Below, piece after piece: positions 1 to 8,679 of a stretch of 64,000 nt of DNA. The position numbers and the translations under genes were made by a program. Below the pieces are notes generated by a model. It was not told the origin of the DNA, searched no databases, and saw nothing but the letters and a program-made list of their open reading frames with translations. Origin of the DNA: Algoriphagus sp. PAP.12. GTDB lineage: Bacteria; Bacteroidota; Bacteroidia; Cytophagales; Cyclobacteriaceae. Position 1 is the stretch's first letter, and the number at the start of each line of letters is the position of its first letter. Where the stretch lies: assembly GCF_026652115.1 (NCBI RefSeq), contig NZ_JAPPSQ010000002.1, forward strand, positions 186,001 through 250,000, in the 5' to 3' direction.

Positions 1-1190
1 ATTGCCTTATCAAATGTCAAACCCTGGCTTTTGTGAACAGTTACCGCCCAGGCGAGTTTGACAGGGAAATGAGAATAGGTTCCCACCACTTCTTCATCCA
101 ATTCCTTCGTATCTGGATTCAATACATACTTTTTGTTTTCCCAGGTTTCCTTTCTCAGCACATACTCTCTATCCTCATCCTTCATGATAACAGTGACTGA
201 GTCTTTGGACAATTCAGTGACAGTGGCCAGTTTTCCATTGAAATAAGATGCCATTCCGGAGCTGTCATTTTTGACAAACATGATCTGAGCACCTTCTCTT
301 AGTTCCAATGTTTCAGGCAATGGATAAAGCGATTCTGGAAAATCTCCTTCCACCTCAGCTCGATAAAAGAAAGTCTTACTTTCCAAGGCATCCAACTCAC
401 TTTGATTGATTTGATCTGCTTTATAATTATGGGTGGTAATCGTGATGCAGTCTTTTTCAGCCTGAATCTCAGCGGCACTTTTATAATGTCTATTCAAAAG
501 GCGGACATCCTCATCTGTCAGTTGATTATCCCTCAAGTGATTGAGCAAATCAATAAACACATGATCCTGCTGACGGAAAATCTTGTCCAACTCCAGATAG
601 ACCAAACCTGAATTCTGAAGAGCTTTCGCCTCAAAGAAATGAATGCTGTTATAAAAACGATTTAAAACTCCCCATTCTTGGTCTCTCACAATCGGAGGCA
701 ACTGATACAAATCGCCAATCAGAAGAACCTGAACCCCTCCAAATGGCTCATTGAAATTACCTTTAACACTCTTCAAGCGATAATCAATCGCATCCAGTAC
801 ATCGGCTCTCAGCATACTGACCTCATCAATCACCAACAAATCAATGGCTCTGAGTACTGATTTCCTCACTTTATTGAGCGGATGTTTTCTTCCCAAAGTA
901 TGCTGGGTAAAGAATCCATATTGATCGGTATAATTGCCTTCTGGCTCACGAACAGGCAGAAAACTACCCAAAGGCAATAAGAACTGAGAATGAATTGTCA
1001 CACCTCTTGCATGCAAAGCAGCTATACCTGTTGGAGCCACCACCACATAATTTTTATGAGTTTCCTTGGCTAGATTTCTCAGAAAAGTCGTCTTCCCCGT
1101 TCCTGCTTTCCCTGTCAAAAAAATCGGAGCTGAGGTACTATTTACAAATTGAGCTGCAAGCTTGAGTTTGTCGGTGGTAATGTCGGTCAT
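1..1190 (-). CDS. Pif1/RecD-like superfamily 1 DNA helicase (partial, C-terminus outside window)
   Basis: An uninterrupted reading frame runs from an ATG at 1190 to the left edge, giving about 396 residues with no stop, so the gene continues beyond the window. Residues 27-35 read GKAGTGKTT (Walker A), 122-126 DEVSM (Walker B), GDLYQLPP follows near residue 160 (helicase motif III), and TVHKSQGLTFDKA sits at the visible end (motif VI type). This set and order is that of Pif1/RecD-like superfamily 1B helicases, which unwind DNA from 5' to 3' using ATP. In Bacteroidota such proteins often carry extra C-terminal domains (HRDC, helix-turn-helix), but that part cannot be seen here. A TAnnTTTG box at 1228-1235 supports this start. 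Family assignment is firm; the cellular role (repair, fork restart) is inferred from the family. Confidence 0.88.
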   Translation of the reverse strand, partial: MTDITTDKLKLAAQFVNSTSAPIFLTGKAGTGKTTFLRNLAKETHKNYVVVAPTGIAALHARGVTIHSQFLLPLGSFLPVREPEGNYTDQYGFFTQHTLGRKHPLNKVRKSVLRAIDLLVIDEVSMLRADVLDAIDYRLKSVKGNFNEPFGGVQVLLIGDLYQLPPIVRDQEWGVLNRFYNSIHFFEAKALQNSGLVYLELDKIFRQQDHVFIDLLNHLRDNQLTDEDVRLLNRHYKSAAEIQAEKDCITITTHNYKADQINQSELDALESKTFFYRAEVEGDFPESLYPLPETLELREGAQIMFVKNDSSGMASYFNGKLATVTELSKDSVTVIMKDEDREYVLRKETWENKKYVLNPDTKELDEEVVGTYSHFPVKLAWAVTVHKSQGLTFDKA

Positions 1191-1478
1191 TTGGTAATCT
1201 TTGAAAAAATCCGTCTGGATTAAAGAACAAAACTAAAAGGAATAAACCTTGAAGCCATTAATCTCACAATTTTAAATAGTGTTGAATTATTCCAGCAATG
1301 AATCTATATAAGATAATAATAGTCCTATGGCTTTAACTAAAATCAATTAAATAATTAGGTTGAAGCCGGGTCAAAAAGTTTTTTTGTGATCCACTAGGTA
1401 AAGCAGGTGGCTTTCCAATCTATTTTGTCCAATATTATATCTCTCTTCTTCTATCTCGAATCCTTAATCTCTTTTTTC
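1191..1478. other. Intergenic region without a gene
   Basis: This 288-base AT-rich gap lies between the 5' end of the helicase gene and the 3' end of the AsmA-like gene, both on the minus strand. Apart from the candidate -7 box at 1228-1235 I see no coding sequence, repeat or strong hairpin. Confidence 0.5.
1228..1235 (-). promoter_or_regulatory. Candidate -7 box for the helicase gene
   Basis: On the minus strand this reads TAGTTTTG, a match to the Bacteroidota -7 consensus TAnnTTTG. It would start transcription about 32 bases before the helicase ATG. I see no clear TTG element at the -33 distance, so the call rests on one box. Confidence 0.4.
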
Positions 1479-3101
1479 CTAGTCCCCTTTTTTAAAATCC
1501 TTCCCTCGCCCTGATAGTAATTTTACAACCCCACCAGGAGTGATATCCATTAAGCCGGTTTTGGTAGTTTCCCAGATGAAATTGAATGGCCCTCGGTATT
1601 GATTTCTGGTTGAGTGAAACCTCGCTATTCGGTGGTTATTCTTTCCAGGAATATTGTCAGAGCGAATGGCAATATTGGCTAAAAATGAAGCAGTCCCATG
1701 TTTCTGTCCTCTTAATTGCCCTGGTTTTCTAATTTCAAGTTTCAGGTCTTCATAGTCAAATTCCACAGTGGAATAAGCTGAGTTTTCTCTAGAATCCATA
1801 TTCAATCTTAACCTTCTCATAGTACCTGACTCAATGGAGATGTTCGCCAAAGGAAGTAATATTGGGTTCAGCTCTGATAGATTTATTCTGGATACATCCA
1901 AATCCAATGAAAAGTATTCTTGATTATAAGGAACAATAAAATGTGCTGAAACTGGAGAAATACCCATAAAATCAGCCTTTACATCCATAGTCAAATGATT
2001 CTGTTTTTGGAGAGAATCGATCGTGATTAGGCCTGCCACTTTTGCATTCAATTGATCAAAAAGAATTTCACCTCCAACTTGGTTACCTTCTGGAATTTCT
2101 ATGTAGGTAAACTTTGAATTTCTTATCTCCAGGCTATCTATATCCAAAGGAAAAGGAATTCGCGAAAGCATCCCAGCAAACATAGGTTTTTGCTCATCAT
2201 CGCCTCTGACCTTATTTTTATTTCTCAGGTCCACCATCACTAGGCTATCGATCAACATCTTATGAGAAATCACCGACCAGTTTCCATATACATCACTGGT
2301 TGTATCTAGTTGATCAAACCTGACTTCTTTGATCCCTATTTCAAATAAATCTGCCTGGTAGTCCAACTGATGGGAATAGTCCAGTATTTCATCGTCAAAC
2401 TTCAAAGAAATATCATGAAGGGACAAGTAGGATTCTGAATAATTAAAGTCAACTTCACCTACCTTAAACTCCTGTTTATCTGATAATCGAATCCTCAAAT
2501 TCTTGACGCCAGTTCTGATTTTATCCAATTGAAAAGGAACCATATTGGTAACCAAAACGGAGTCAGTTTCGATTCCTTCTGCATAAATGGTCAAATCGGT
2601 AAAACTTCCAAAGCGCCTCAAACTATCACCTTTCATCAGAAGTTCTGCATTTCCCCCTTCGACAACAAAGTTTCTTATAATTCCTCTCCTGATAATATCT
2701 CCAAACACATCTTGAAATGCTTTTGAACTCTGTTTGACATTGGTCAAGCTATCTTTTCGTATTAATCTAAAGGAGGGATTTTCCAGTCTTAGTTCTCCGA
2801 TTTCAATATCCTTTTTAAAAATATATTCCAGCAATTTCACATTGCTCATTTTCATCCGGTCCATGGACCCCTCCAATTCAAAAGGCAAATTATCCTGAAG
2901 AGGAACCAATAAAATATGATTTAAATCTACTTTACCCAGCAATAATTTGACATCCACACTCTCAAACACCAAGTCATAGTTTCTAGATTCTCTGGTATTT
3001 AAAGAGTTTTTGATTTTATAAGCAATCCAGTATTCAGCACCGAAAAAAAGCAGGGCAAAAACTCCGATTAAGAAAATGGAAATAAAAAAGATTTTTTTCA
3101 T
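1479..3101 (-). CDS. AsmA/DUF748-like envelope protein with one N-terminal membrane anchor
   Basis: I chose the ATG at 3101 (MKKIFFISIFLIGVF), because it puts a lysine pair directly before a hydrophobic segment of about 20 residues; an upstream TTG would only add a weak leader. The product is about 540 residues: one membrane anchor, then a long periplasmic part of alternating beta-rich segments with repeated phrases such as 'DSLVMVDLRN' and 'IDSLEIRNSKFTYIEI'. Such segments are typical of AsmA, DUF748 and TamB-like proteins, which have been linked to phospholipid transport and outer-membrane assembly. No catalytic motif is visible. The gene stands alone, with 224 bases to the divergent DUF1080 gene. 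The family resemblance is by pattern only, so the function stays tentative. Confidence 0.55.
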   Translation of the reverse strand: MKKIFFISIFLIGVFALLFFGAEYWIAYKIKNSLNTRESRNYDLVFESVDVKLLLGKVDLNHILLVPLQDNLPFELEGSMDRMKMSNVKLLEYIFKKDIEIGELRLENPSFRLIRKDSLTNVKQSSKAFQDVFGDIIRRGIIRNFVVEGGNAELLMKGDSLRRFGSFTDLTIYAEGIETDSVLVTNMVPFQLDKIRTGVKNLRIRLSDKQEFKVGEVDFNYSESYLSLHDISLKFDDEILDYSHQLDYQADLFEIGIKEVRFDQLDTTSDVYGNWSVISHKMLIDSLVMVDLRNKNKVRGDDEQKPMFAGMLSRIPFPLDIDSLEIRNSKFTYIEIPEGNQVGGEILFDQLNAKVAGLITIDSLQKQNHLTMDVKADFMGISPVSAHFIVPYNQEYFSLDLDVSRINLSELNPILLPLANISIESGTMRRLRLNMDSRENSAYSTVEFDYEDLKLEIRKPGQLRGQKHGTASFLANIAIRSDNIPGKNNHRIARFHSTRNQYRGPFNFIWETTKTGLMDITPGGVVKLLSGRGKDFKKGD

Positions 3102-3324
3102 AGATACAGGATAGAAAGATAATGATATCTCCAAACATCACGGTCTTCCAATCCCGCCAATTCCCACATATTGAAAAACTTTCAATTCAAAAACCCCAGA
3201 TTCTTAACCGATTGCATAGAATTACTTGGCTATTCAAATAATCATACCAAAATTGTCTTAAAGAAGATTCCTATCTTCCGATTGAAAATGAATCTCAACC
3301 TTTCAACATTTTAGAATTCAAACC

Positions 3325-4191
3325 ATGAAATACCCTGCAATTTTTGCCTTATCCTTATTTGCACTTACTTCTTGCCAAAAAGGCTCCAGCACCGAAGAAA
3401 CAGCTGATTCTACCCCAGTAGAATGGATTCAGTTGTTCAATGGAAAAGACATGGACGATTGGAAAATCAAAATTAGAACCCATGAATTGGGAGATAATTA
3501 TGCCAATACTTTTCGAGTGGAAGACGGAATGATGCAAGTCCGATACGATGGGTATGAGGCATTTGATCAACAGTATGGGCATATTTTTTACAAAGACCCC
3601 TTTTCTTATTACTTACTACAGGTAGAATATAGATTCACTGGAGAGCAAGCTCCAGAAGGTGAAGGATGGGCTTGGAGAAATAGTGGAGCCATGCTTCATT
3701 CCCAAGATCCGAAAACCATGTTGAAGGATCAAAACTTCCCGATTTCTGTTGAAGCACAATTCTTAGGAGGAAATGGTACTGATAAAAGATCAACTTGTAA
3801 TCTTTGCACCCCAGGAACCAATGTGGTCTTAGCTGACACCCTATTTACTCCTCATTGCATCAATTCCAGCTCTGAAACTTACCATGGAGATCAGTGGGTT
3901 CAGGCGAATTTCATTGTTTTAGGAGACGAAGTGATTCATCATTTGGTAGGTACTGATACTGTTTTCAGTTACAACCAACCTCAAATCGGAGGAGGAAGCG
4001 TGGACCCTTATGATGAAAAAGTAAAAATTGACGGAAAACTTTTGGATTCAGGATACATTTCCTTGCAAAGTGAATCCCATCCAGTTGATTTTAGAAAAGT
4101 GGCTTTGATCGATCTGAGCCCATACAAAAATGATCCAGCTAAAATGAAAGAAATCGTAGATGAAGCTTTTGCAACTACAGTGATGAAATAA
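3325..4191 (+). CDS. DUF1080 (3-keto-disaccharide hydrolase-type) lipoprotein
   Basis: The protein has 288 residues. It begins with a lipoprotein signal peptide (hydrophobic stretch ending LTSCQKG, Cys17 as lipidation site). The DUF1080 domain follows from about residue 33, with the characteristic IQLFNGKDMDDW start and the GHIFYKDPFSYYLLQVEYRF strand region, and fills the rest of the protein. DUF1080 has a concanavalin-like jelly-roll fold; some members hydrolyse 3-keto-glycosides, others are uncharacterised. Two cysteines close together (CNLC near residue 158) could form a disulfide or bind metal. The gene converges on a GH109-type oxidoreductase gene, and the two share a bidirectional terminator. 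Both families act on sugars, so a common carbohydrate role is possible but not shown. Confidence 0.8.
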   Translation: MKYPAIFALSLFALTSCQKGSSTEETADSTPVEWIQLFNGKDMDDWKIKIRTHELGDNYANTFRVEDGMMQVRYDGYEAFDQQYGHIFYKDPFSYYLLQVEYRFTGEQAPEGEGWAWRNSGAMLHSQDPKTMLKDQNFPISVEAQFLGGNGTDKRSTCNLCTPGTNVVLADTLFTPHCINSSSETYHGDQWVQANFIVLGDEVIHHLVGTDTVFSYNQPQIGGGSVDPYDEKVKIDGKLLDSGYISLQSESHPVDFRKVALIDLSPYKNDPAKMKEIVDEAFATTVMK

Positions 4192-4210
4192 TCTCTTCAA
4201 TCCAAAAAGA

Positions 4211-4246
4211 ATGGGACGGTGAATAATCATCGTCCCATTTTTATTT
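4211..4246. terminator. Bidirectional rho-independent terminator
   Basis: The 8-base stem ATGGGACG/CGTCCCAT (4211-4218 with 4231-4238) closes a 12-base loop and is followed by a T-rich run. On the other strand the stem is followed by TTCTTTTTGG. It lies between the convergent DUF1080 and GH109-type genes and can serve both. Confidence 0.75.
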
Positions 4247-4267
4247 TCATCTAAAAGATAATTTCCA

Positions 4268-5656
4268 TTAACCTCTCAAAGTGATTGGAACTGGTTTGTT
4301 TGTTTTCCAGCTTCCTCCTGTAAAATCAGGTACATCAATCGAGTTAGCTCTGTTAGCAACAGACCACTCACTCAATGGTGAAATACAGCTCCAAAGTGCT
4401 GCATCATACACATCCTGATCCAAAGGCAAACCATTTCTCAAGCAGTCGATCAATCTCCAATCCATCATGAAGTCCATTCCTCCATGACCTCCCACTTGCT
4501 TGGCCAATTCACCTACTTTCAAGACGATTTCAGGAGTATATTTCTTTTCAAGCTCCTTCATTTCTTCCTCTTTCAGCCATCCATGACCTTTTGCAACACC
4601 CGGCTTTGGATATTTCTGAGCATATCCTTCCGTTCCACTCACTACGTGAAGACGACTATAAGGTCTTGGTGAGGTCACGTCATGCTGAATCATGATTGAT
4701 TTACCATTCTTGGTTTTCACCATGGTAGTGTTCATATTTCCTCTAAAGCTCTTAGCAGCGAACTGACCAAAGAAATTATCAGTTTCAGCTAATTTTTGAG
4801 CTTCTTTCTTCATTTGAAAATCATTAGAGCTCAAAGAAGATAAATAATCCATCTGATCACCACGGTTGATATTCAAAATCTGGCAAATCGGTCCTAAACC
4901 ATGAGTCGGGTAAAGATTACCATCACGATAGTTCTCTTTCAATCTCCACATTCCTTGATAGCCTTCTTTGTTGAAATTAAGGGCTAACAAATCGTGAATA
5001 TATGCTCCTTCTGCATGAAGTACTTCTCCGAAATAACCCTCACGAGCCATTTTCAAAGTCATCAATTCAAAGAAGTCATAGCAACAGTTTTCTAACTGCA
5101 TACAATGCTTTTTAGTACGCTCTGAAGTCTCAACCAATTGCCAGCACTCATCCAAAGTTCTAGCAGCAGGAACTTCAACAGCAGCGTGCTTTCCAGCTTC
5201 CATGGCATAAACAGCCATCGGAGTATGCCATTCCCAAGGCGTAGCGATATAGATCAAGTCCAAATCCTCTCTATCGCACATTTCTTTCCATGCATAAACA
5301 CTTCCTGAATAACCAACTGGTCTATGGTCAGTGTCTTTTGCTAGTAATTCCTTTTGCTTTTCTACTCTTTCAGGAAGAAGGTCGCACAATGCTTTGATTT
5401 CTACTCCCTCAACTTTACTTAGGCGGTTTACAGCACCGGGACCTCGCATTCCCAATCCAACAATACCTACTCTTACTGTATCCAATTTTGGCGCTGCAAA
5501 ACCAGACATATTAAAATGTTGTACTCTGGAGGCTCCATATTTTGCCTCTAATGGTAAAATATTTGACTCGCTGGCAGTCGCCGCTCCAGCTCCAAAAATC
5601 CCAAGTCCAAGGAGACCTGTTGATTTCAAAAACTCTCTTCTGGGGTTATTCTTCAT
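4268..5656 (-). CDS. Gfo/Idh/MocA-family NAD-dependent enzyme, GH109 glycosidase type, Tat-exported
   Basis: The 462-residue protein begins with a twin-arginine signal (RREFLKSTGLLGLGIFGAG). A Rossmann domain follows with VGIVGLGMRG near residue 62. The stretches IYIATPWEWHTPMA and HAAVEVPAA are the sugar-oxidoreductase core, and ENCCYDFF followed by GEVLHAEGAYIHDL matches GH109 alpha-N-acetylgalactosaminidases as known from Elizabethkingia and Bacteroides. GH109 enzymes cleave glycosides by transient NAD-dependent oxidation at C3. The Tat signal fits, since the NAD cofactor must be bound before export to the periplasm. The actual sugar cannot be read from sequence; many close relatives are labelled only as Gfo/Idh/MocA oxidoreductases. 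The start is an ATG placed directly before the twin-arginine motif. Confidence 0.82.
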   Translation of the reverse strand: MKNNPRREFLKSTGLLGLGIFGAGAATASESNILPLEAKYGASRVQHFNMSGFAAPKLDTVRVGIVGLGMRGPGAVNRLSKVEGVEIKALCDLLPERVEKQKELLAKDTDHRPVGYSGSVYAWKEMCDREDLDLIYIATPWEWHTPMAVYAMEAGKHAAVEVPAARTLDECWQLVETSERTKKHCMQLENCCYDFFELMTLKMAREGYFGEVLHAEGAYIHDLLALNFNKEGYQGMWRLKENYRDGNLYPTHGLGPICQILNINRGDQMDYLSSLSSNDFQMKKEAQKLAETDNFFGQFAAKSFRGNMNTTMVKTKNGKSIMIQHDVTSPRPYSRLHVVSGTEGYAQKYPKPGVAKGHGWLKEEEMKELEKKYTPEIVLKVGELAKQVGGHGGMDFMMDWRLIDCLRNGLPLDQDVYDAALWSCISPLSEWSVANRANSIDVPDFTGGSWKTNKPVPITLRG

Positions 5657-5735
5657 TTGTAAATATTGTTCAATTTCGAACCCCTAGTTTACCAAAATTT
5701 TTAAAGAAGAAAGGCATAAATTAGATAATTTGCTC

Positions 5736-5763
5736 AAAAAAAAACCGGAAGCATTACTTCCGG
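5736..5763 (-). terminator. Rho-independent terminator after the DUF2892 gene
   Basis: Read on the minus strand, CCGGAAG pairs with CTTCCGG (5745-5751 with 5757-5763) over a 5-base loop, followed by a run of nine T. It lies 26 bases after the stop of the small DUF2892 gene. Confidence 0.75.
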
Positions 5764-5789
5764 CTTTTCCCAAACTATTACGCATTATT

Positions 5790-6002
5790 CTATTTTGTAT
5801 GCGGTTTTGGGCATGTATTGAACCCAACCAATGTGTAAAGCGGGCAGAACCCCACCAATGTGGTCAATGTAAATATTCCAGCTACAACCATCCCGATGAT
5901 ACCGATGGTACCTGTCAATGTTCCGGAAAAGTAAAGTGCTACAAGGACAGCGGCGATGATTAAACGAATCAACCTATCTGTATTTCCCATGTTCTTTTTC
6001 AT
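5790..6002 (-). CDS. DUF2892 small inner-membrane protein
   Basis: The protein has 70 residues, with the family's short N-terminus MKKNMGNTDRLIRLIIA leading into a first membrane segment, then a second segment (GIIGMVVAGIFTLTTLVGFC) and the conserved ending CPLYTLVGFNTCPK. DUF2892 proteins are two-helix membrane proteins, sometimes fused or adjacent to rhodanese domains (as in YgaP). A rhodanese gene does occur about 11 kb away in the large minus-strand operon, but not next to this gene. It has its own terminator, and an inverted repeat (6014-6059) lies directly upstream. Its function is unknown. Confidence 0.85.
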   Translation of the reverse strand: MKKNMGNTDRLIRLIIAAVLVALYFSGTLTGTIGIIGMVVAGIFTLTTLVGFCPLYTLVGFNTCPKPHTK

Positions 6003-6013
6003 GATTTCTGCGT

Positions 6014-6059
6014 CTTAGTTTTAGAAAGGACTGTTTGATTAATATGAACTAAAACTAAG
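6014..6059. repeat. Perfect 11-bp inverted repeat upstream of the DUF2892 gene
   Basis: CTTAGTTTTAG (6014-6024) and CTAAAACTAAG (6049-6059) are exact reverse complements, 24 bases apart. The pair starts 12 bases before the DUF2892 ATG and ends 50 bases after the GH113 stop. It could form a leader hairpin, be a regulator-binding site, or be a weak terminator for the upstream operon. There is no adjacent T run, so a standard terminator is less likely. Confidence 0.6.
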
Positions 6060-6108
6060 CACATCAGATGGAAACATCCATGACATAAGTCACATAACAG
6101 ACTGATTT

Positions 6109-7152
6109 TCAATCAGCCAAAAAATATTGCTTCATTACGTTTTCAGCTTTCAAACCTTGAGGGCTGAAATCAGGATCTCTGTGTTTGCCTTCAGGATACC
6201 ATTTCCAAAAATATGCGCCGGCCATCCAGGTTTTGTCCCAAACACTCTCAAAAAATGACTCATAACATAAGGCCTGAATCTCCTCAGAAATCTGAGCTTC
6301 TCCCCTTTCATTTGGCCAAACCCAAGGTTCTTTTGCCGCATCATGCGTATTGCAATAGCCAATTTCAGTGAATATGACTGGCTTTTGAAATTTCTTAACC
6401 ACAGATTCAATATCCTTCAAATGAGCTTTCCAAGCCTGATTCATATGATTCAGGGTTGGCACTTCTTTATCAGACAAAGGAAAATAAGCCTGAATACCAA
6501 TGAAGTCCAATGCATCCCAAAACTGGATATGCTCAAACTCGGTAAAATTGGCAGCATAGACGATTTTACCCTTGTAAACCTGTCTTACTGCTGCAATTAT
6601 TTTTCTCCAGTCCTCTTCACGACCTGAAGACTTTTCCAATTCTGTCCCTATGCACAAATAAGGAATAGAAATTCTTTCGGCGAGCGTGGCATAATCAAGA
6701 ATGAAGGTTTCATAATTTTCAAACCATTGATCCCAGTCTTCCTCAGATTTCATTTCAATTTCTCCTGGCCAACTTCCTCTCACCCATAGGTGAGGCTTCA
6801 GCATATTGGAAATTTGATGCGATTCAGCAGAATCTAGTGTCACTTGGATACCCGTTCCAGATTCTCCCCACCATTGTCGATCTCCCTCTACTTGCCATCG
6901 GATCCCAGGGCTGTCTGTCCCCTCCTGCCAGCCAAACGGAGTTTGGGAAATCGCATTGGCTCCAGTAGCTTTCAAGGTTGCGAACTCCCCTCCTGATAGA
7001 GGCTTCCTACTTCCCACCCAACAAACGCCCTTGAGTTTTTGAGACCAAACAGGCATTTCCCCTTCGGGAAAAAACCAGATGAATCCCATGATCAAAAAAA
7101 TAAGACCAACAGAGCTGAATAAATAAGTAAAATGAGATTTCCTCAAGGTCAT
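6109..7152 (-). CDS. Glycoside hydrolase family 113-like (mannanase-family) protein
   Basis: The 347-residue protein starts with an N-terminal membrane or signal segment (VGLIFLIMGFIWFF). A TIM-barrel then opens with KLKGVCWVGSRKPLSGGEFATLKATGAN; PYLCIGTELE carries the likely acid/base glutamate, and KPVIFTEIGYCN the likely nucleophile. These are the positions and neighbours expected for GH113, whose characterised members are beta-1,4-mannanases. The C-terminal GAYFWKWYPE closes the barrel. It is the last gene of a twelve-gene minus-strand run that includes a CslA-like synthase, so it may trim a polymer made by the operon. Substrate is inferred from family, and many Bacteroidota homologues are untested. 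Confidence 0.72.
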   Translation of the reverse strand: MTLRKSHFTYLFSSVGLIFLIMGFIWFFPEGEMPVWSQKLKGVCWVGSRKPLSGGEFATLKATGANAISQTPFGWQEGTDSPGIRWQVEGDRQWWGESGTGIQVTLDSAESHQISNMLKPHLWVRGSWPGEIEMKSEEDWDQWFENYETFILDYATLAERISIPYLCIGTELEKSSGREEDWRKIIAAVRQVYKGKIVYAANFTEFEHIQFWDALDFIGIQAYFPLSDKEVPTLNHMNQAWKAHLKDIESVVKKFQKPVIFTEIGYCNTHDAAKEPWVWPNERGEAQISEEIQALCYESFFESVWDKTWMAGAYFWKWYPEGKHRDPDFSPQGLKAENVMKQYFLAD

Positions 7153-7203
7153 TCGGGTATTTAAATAACATCAAAGACCTTGGCTCACAACCCTTTTAAA
7201 AAC

Positions 7204-7944
7204 CTATTCTTCTAGTGGTTTCACTTGGATGTTATCCAAATTGATCTCTGACAACAATTCCAATTTACCGTTTTCAAAGAGTTCTTGCATACTTTCAACA
7301 GGAGTATTTTTATCTTCTGGCTTGAGATTCAGATAATTTTGGAACCTAATCCCTCCAACTTTCTGAACTTTGCTCACTTCTCGCATTCTAACGCCACCAC
7401 CATCGGTATGGTAACTATAGGCCATGAAATCAACAAAATGATCATCAGAACCTATCCAGTATAAAAATTCATCATCAAAATCATCTCCTCCCCCTTCTTG
7501 GTGAAACGTCACTTTGATCATTTCATAATTTTCACCATTGATTTCAGTAGTACCCAGATGAGACTTTATTGCTGCAGCGTCATTCAGTCCATAGGGTAAA
7601 AATGCAAAATAGGCCACCGAATTAACTGAGCGTGAAAATGCGCCAATCCTTTCTTCTGTCAGTGTATCGATCTTTATGTCATTGACAGTTCGGACAAATC
7701 CTTCATTATTTAATACATCTTTTACATTTCCAGTAGAGTCAGAAAACTCCCGGATGTATTCAAAACCTGAAGCTGATTTATAAATCGAATAATGTATATT
7801 CCTGAAGTCGAATTCAATTTTAGAGTTCTTGTATGCTTCTCCTCCATGTGCTTGGATGGCCAAATCAACAATTTTTTCAGCCTCAGATTTACTTTCACAA
7901 GAAATCAAATAAAAACTTAAAACAACTAGTATCAAATATCTCAT
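7204..7944 (-). CDS. DUF6503-like lipoprotein (second of a tandem pair)
   Basis: I place the start at the ATG at 7944 (MRYLILVVLSFYLISC), two codons inside a possible TTG. A lipobox ends at Cys16. The mature protein of about 230 residues opens with the phrase AEKIVDLAIQAHGGEAY, followed by IEFDFRNIHYSIYKS; this layout matches, as far as I can judge, the Bacteroidota family DUF6503. No catalytic residues can be identified; the beta-rich sequence suggests a lipid- or ligand-binding fold like those of LolA/LolB, which is inference. It follows its relative by 15 bases and is followed after 51 bases by the GH113 gene, in the same operon. Confidence 0.65.
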   Translation of the reverse strand: MRYLILVVLSFYLISCESKSEAEKIVDLAIQAHGGEAYKNSKIEFDFRNIHYSIYKSASGFEYIREFSDSTGNVKDVLNNEGFVRTVNDIKIDTLTEERIGAFSRSVNSVAYFAFLPYGLNDAAAIKSHLGTTEINGENYEMIKVTFHQEGGGDDFDDEFLYWIGSDDHFVDFMAYSYHTDGGGVRMREVSKVQKVGGIRFQNYLNLKPEDKNTPVESMQELFENGKLELLSEINLDNIQVKPLEE

Positions 7945-7959
7945 TATCAATTATTTATT

Positions 7960-8679
7960 TTATTTCAATTGGAAATCAGAATAACTATAAACTGCTCTAA
8001 GATACAATTTGTTTCCATTCTCATCTACACGGTAACTTTCTCTTTGACCGTAAAATATAAAAGGCAAAATTTGGCTAAAACTCAAATTCTCTATCTGGCT
8101 TCTATGATCTTTTAACTGAACTTCATTTCCTGCCATCAGATTAGAATTTGGATCAAAATAATACCACCAAACATCTTGATCAGGTCCATATTCTACTTGA
8201 ATTGATTTGACAGTTTTAGAAAAAACCTCTTTCTCTCCTTCATAAATCAGCTTAGCTCCTTCATCTTGAAGTAACTTCCAAGGTTGAGCTACCACATAAT
8301 ATGCCGCATCAAACTCCTTCTTTTTGGCTTCCAGAAAATCAACATTCTGAACAGAGTTTCTTCCCAAAGAATAAAAGGTTTTCTCTCCATCAAATTCAAT
8401 CACATGGCTTAGGCTATCCTTTTCCCAAGTGATTTTCCCAGTGAGTTGAGGCTTTAATTGAAATTGAATCATTTGGTCCGTTTCTGACTCAACTTCTCCG
8501 TTTTCATCAAGCAATTGAGTCCACTTTCTAAATTGGATTTCATTCAGATCTTCGAAAGCTTTCTCCCCGCCATGGGCTTCAATGGATTTTTCCAAAAGAT
8601 CTATTGCCTCTCTTTCCTCCTTGGGTTTACAAGAGAACGCGGTGATAAATAGAATGATGAAATACGAGGTGATTCTCAT
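7960..8679 (-). CDS. DUF6503-like lipoprotein (first of a tandem pair)
   Basis: The 239-residue protein has a lipobox signal (FIILFITAFSC, Cys17). It continues with AIDLLEKSIEAHGGEKAFEDL, clearly parallel to the AHGGEAY start of the next gene, so the two look like an old tandem duplication. The rest is beta-rich with a conserved-looking YEGEKEVFSKTVKSIQVEYG and a WWYYFDPNSNLMAGNEVQL segment. The ATG overlaps the stop of the upstream glycosyltransferase by four bases (ATGA), so the two are probably translationally coupled. Function is unknown; position suggests a periplasmic or outer-membrane accessory of the glycan operon. Confidence 0.65.
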   Translation of the reverse strand: MRITSYFIILFITAFSCKPKEEREAIDLLEKSIEAHGGEKAFEDLNEIQFRKWTQLLDENGEVESETDQMIQFQLKPQLTGKITWEKDSLSHVIEFDGEKTFYSLGRNSVQNVDFLEAKKKEFDAAYYVVAQPWKLLQDEGAKLIYEGEKEVFSKTVKSIQVEYGPDQDVWWYYFDPNSNLMAGNEVQLKDHRSQIENLSFSQILPFIFYGQRESYRVDENGNKLYLRAVYSYSDFQLK

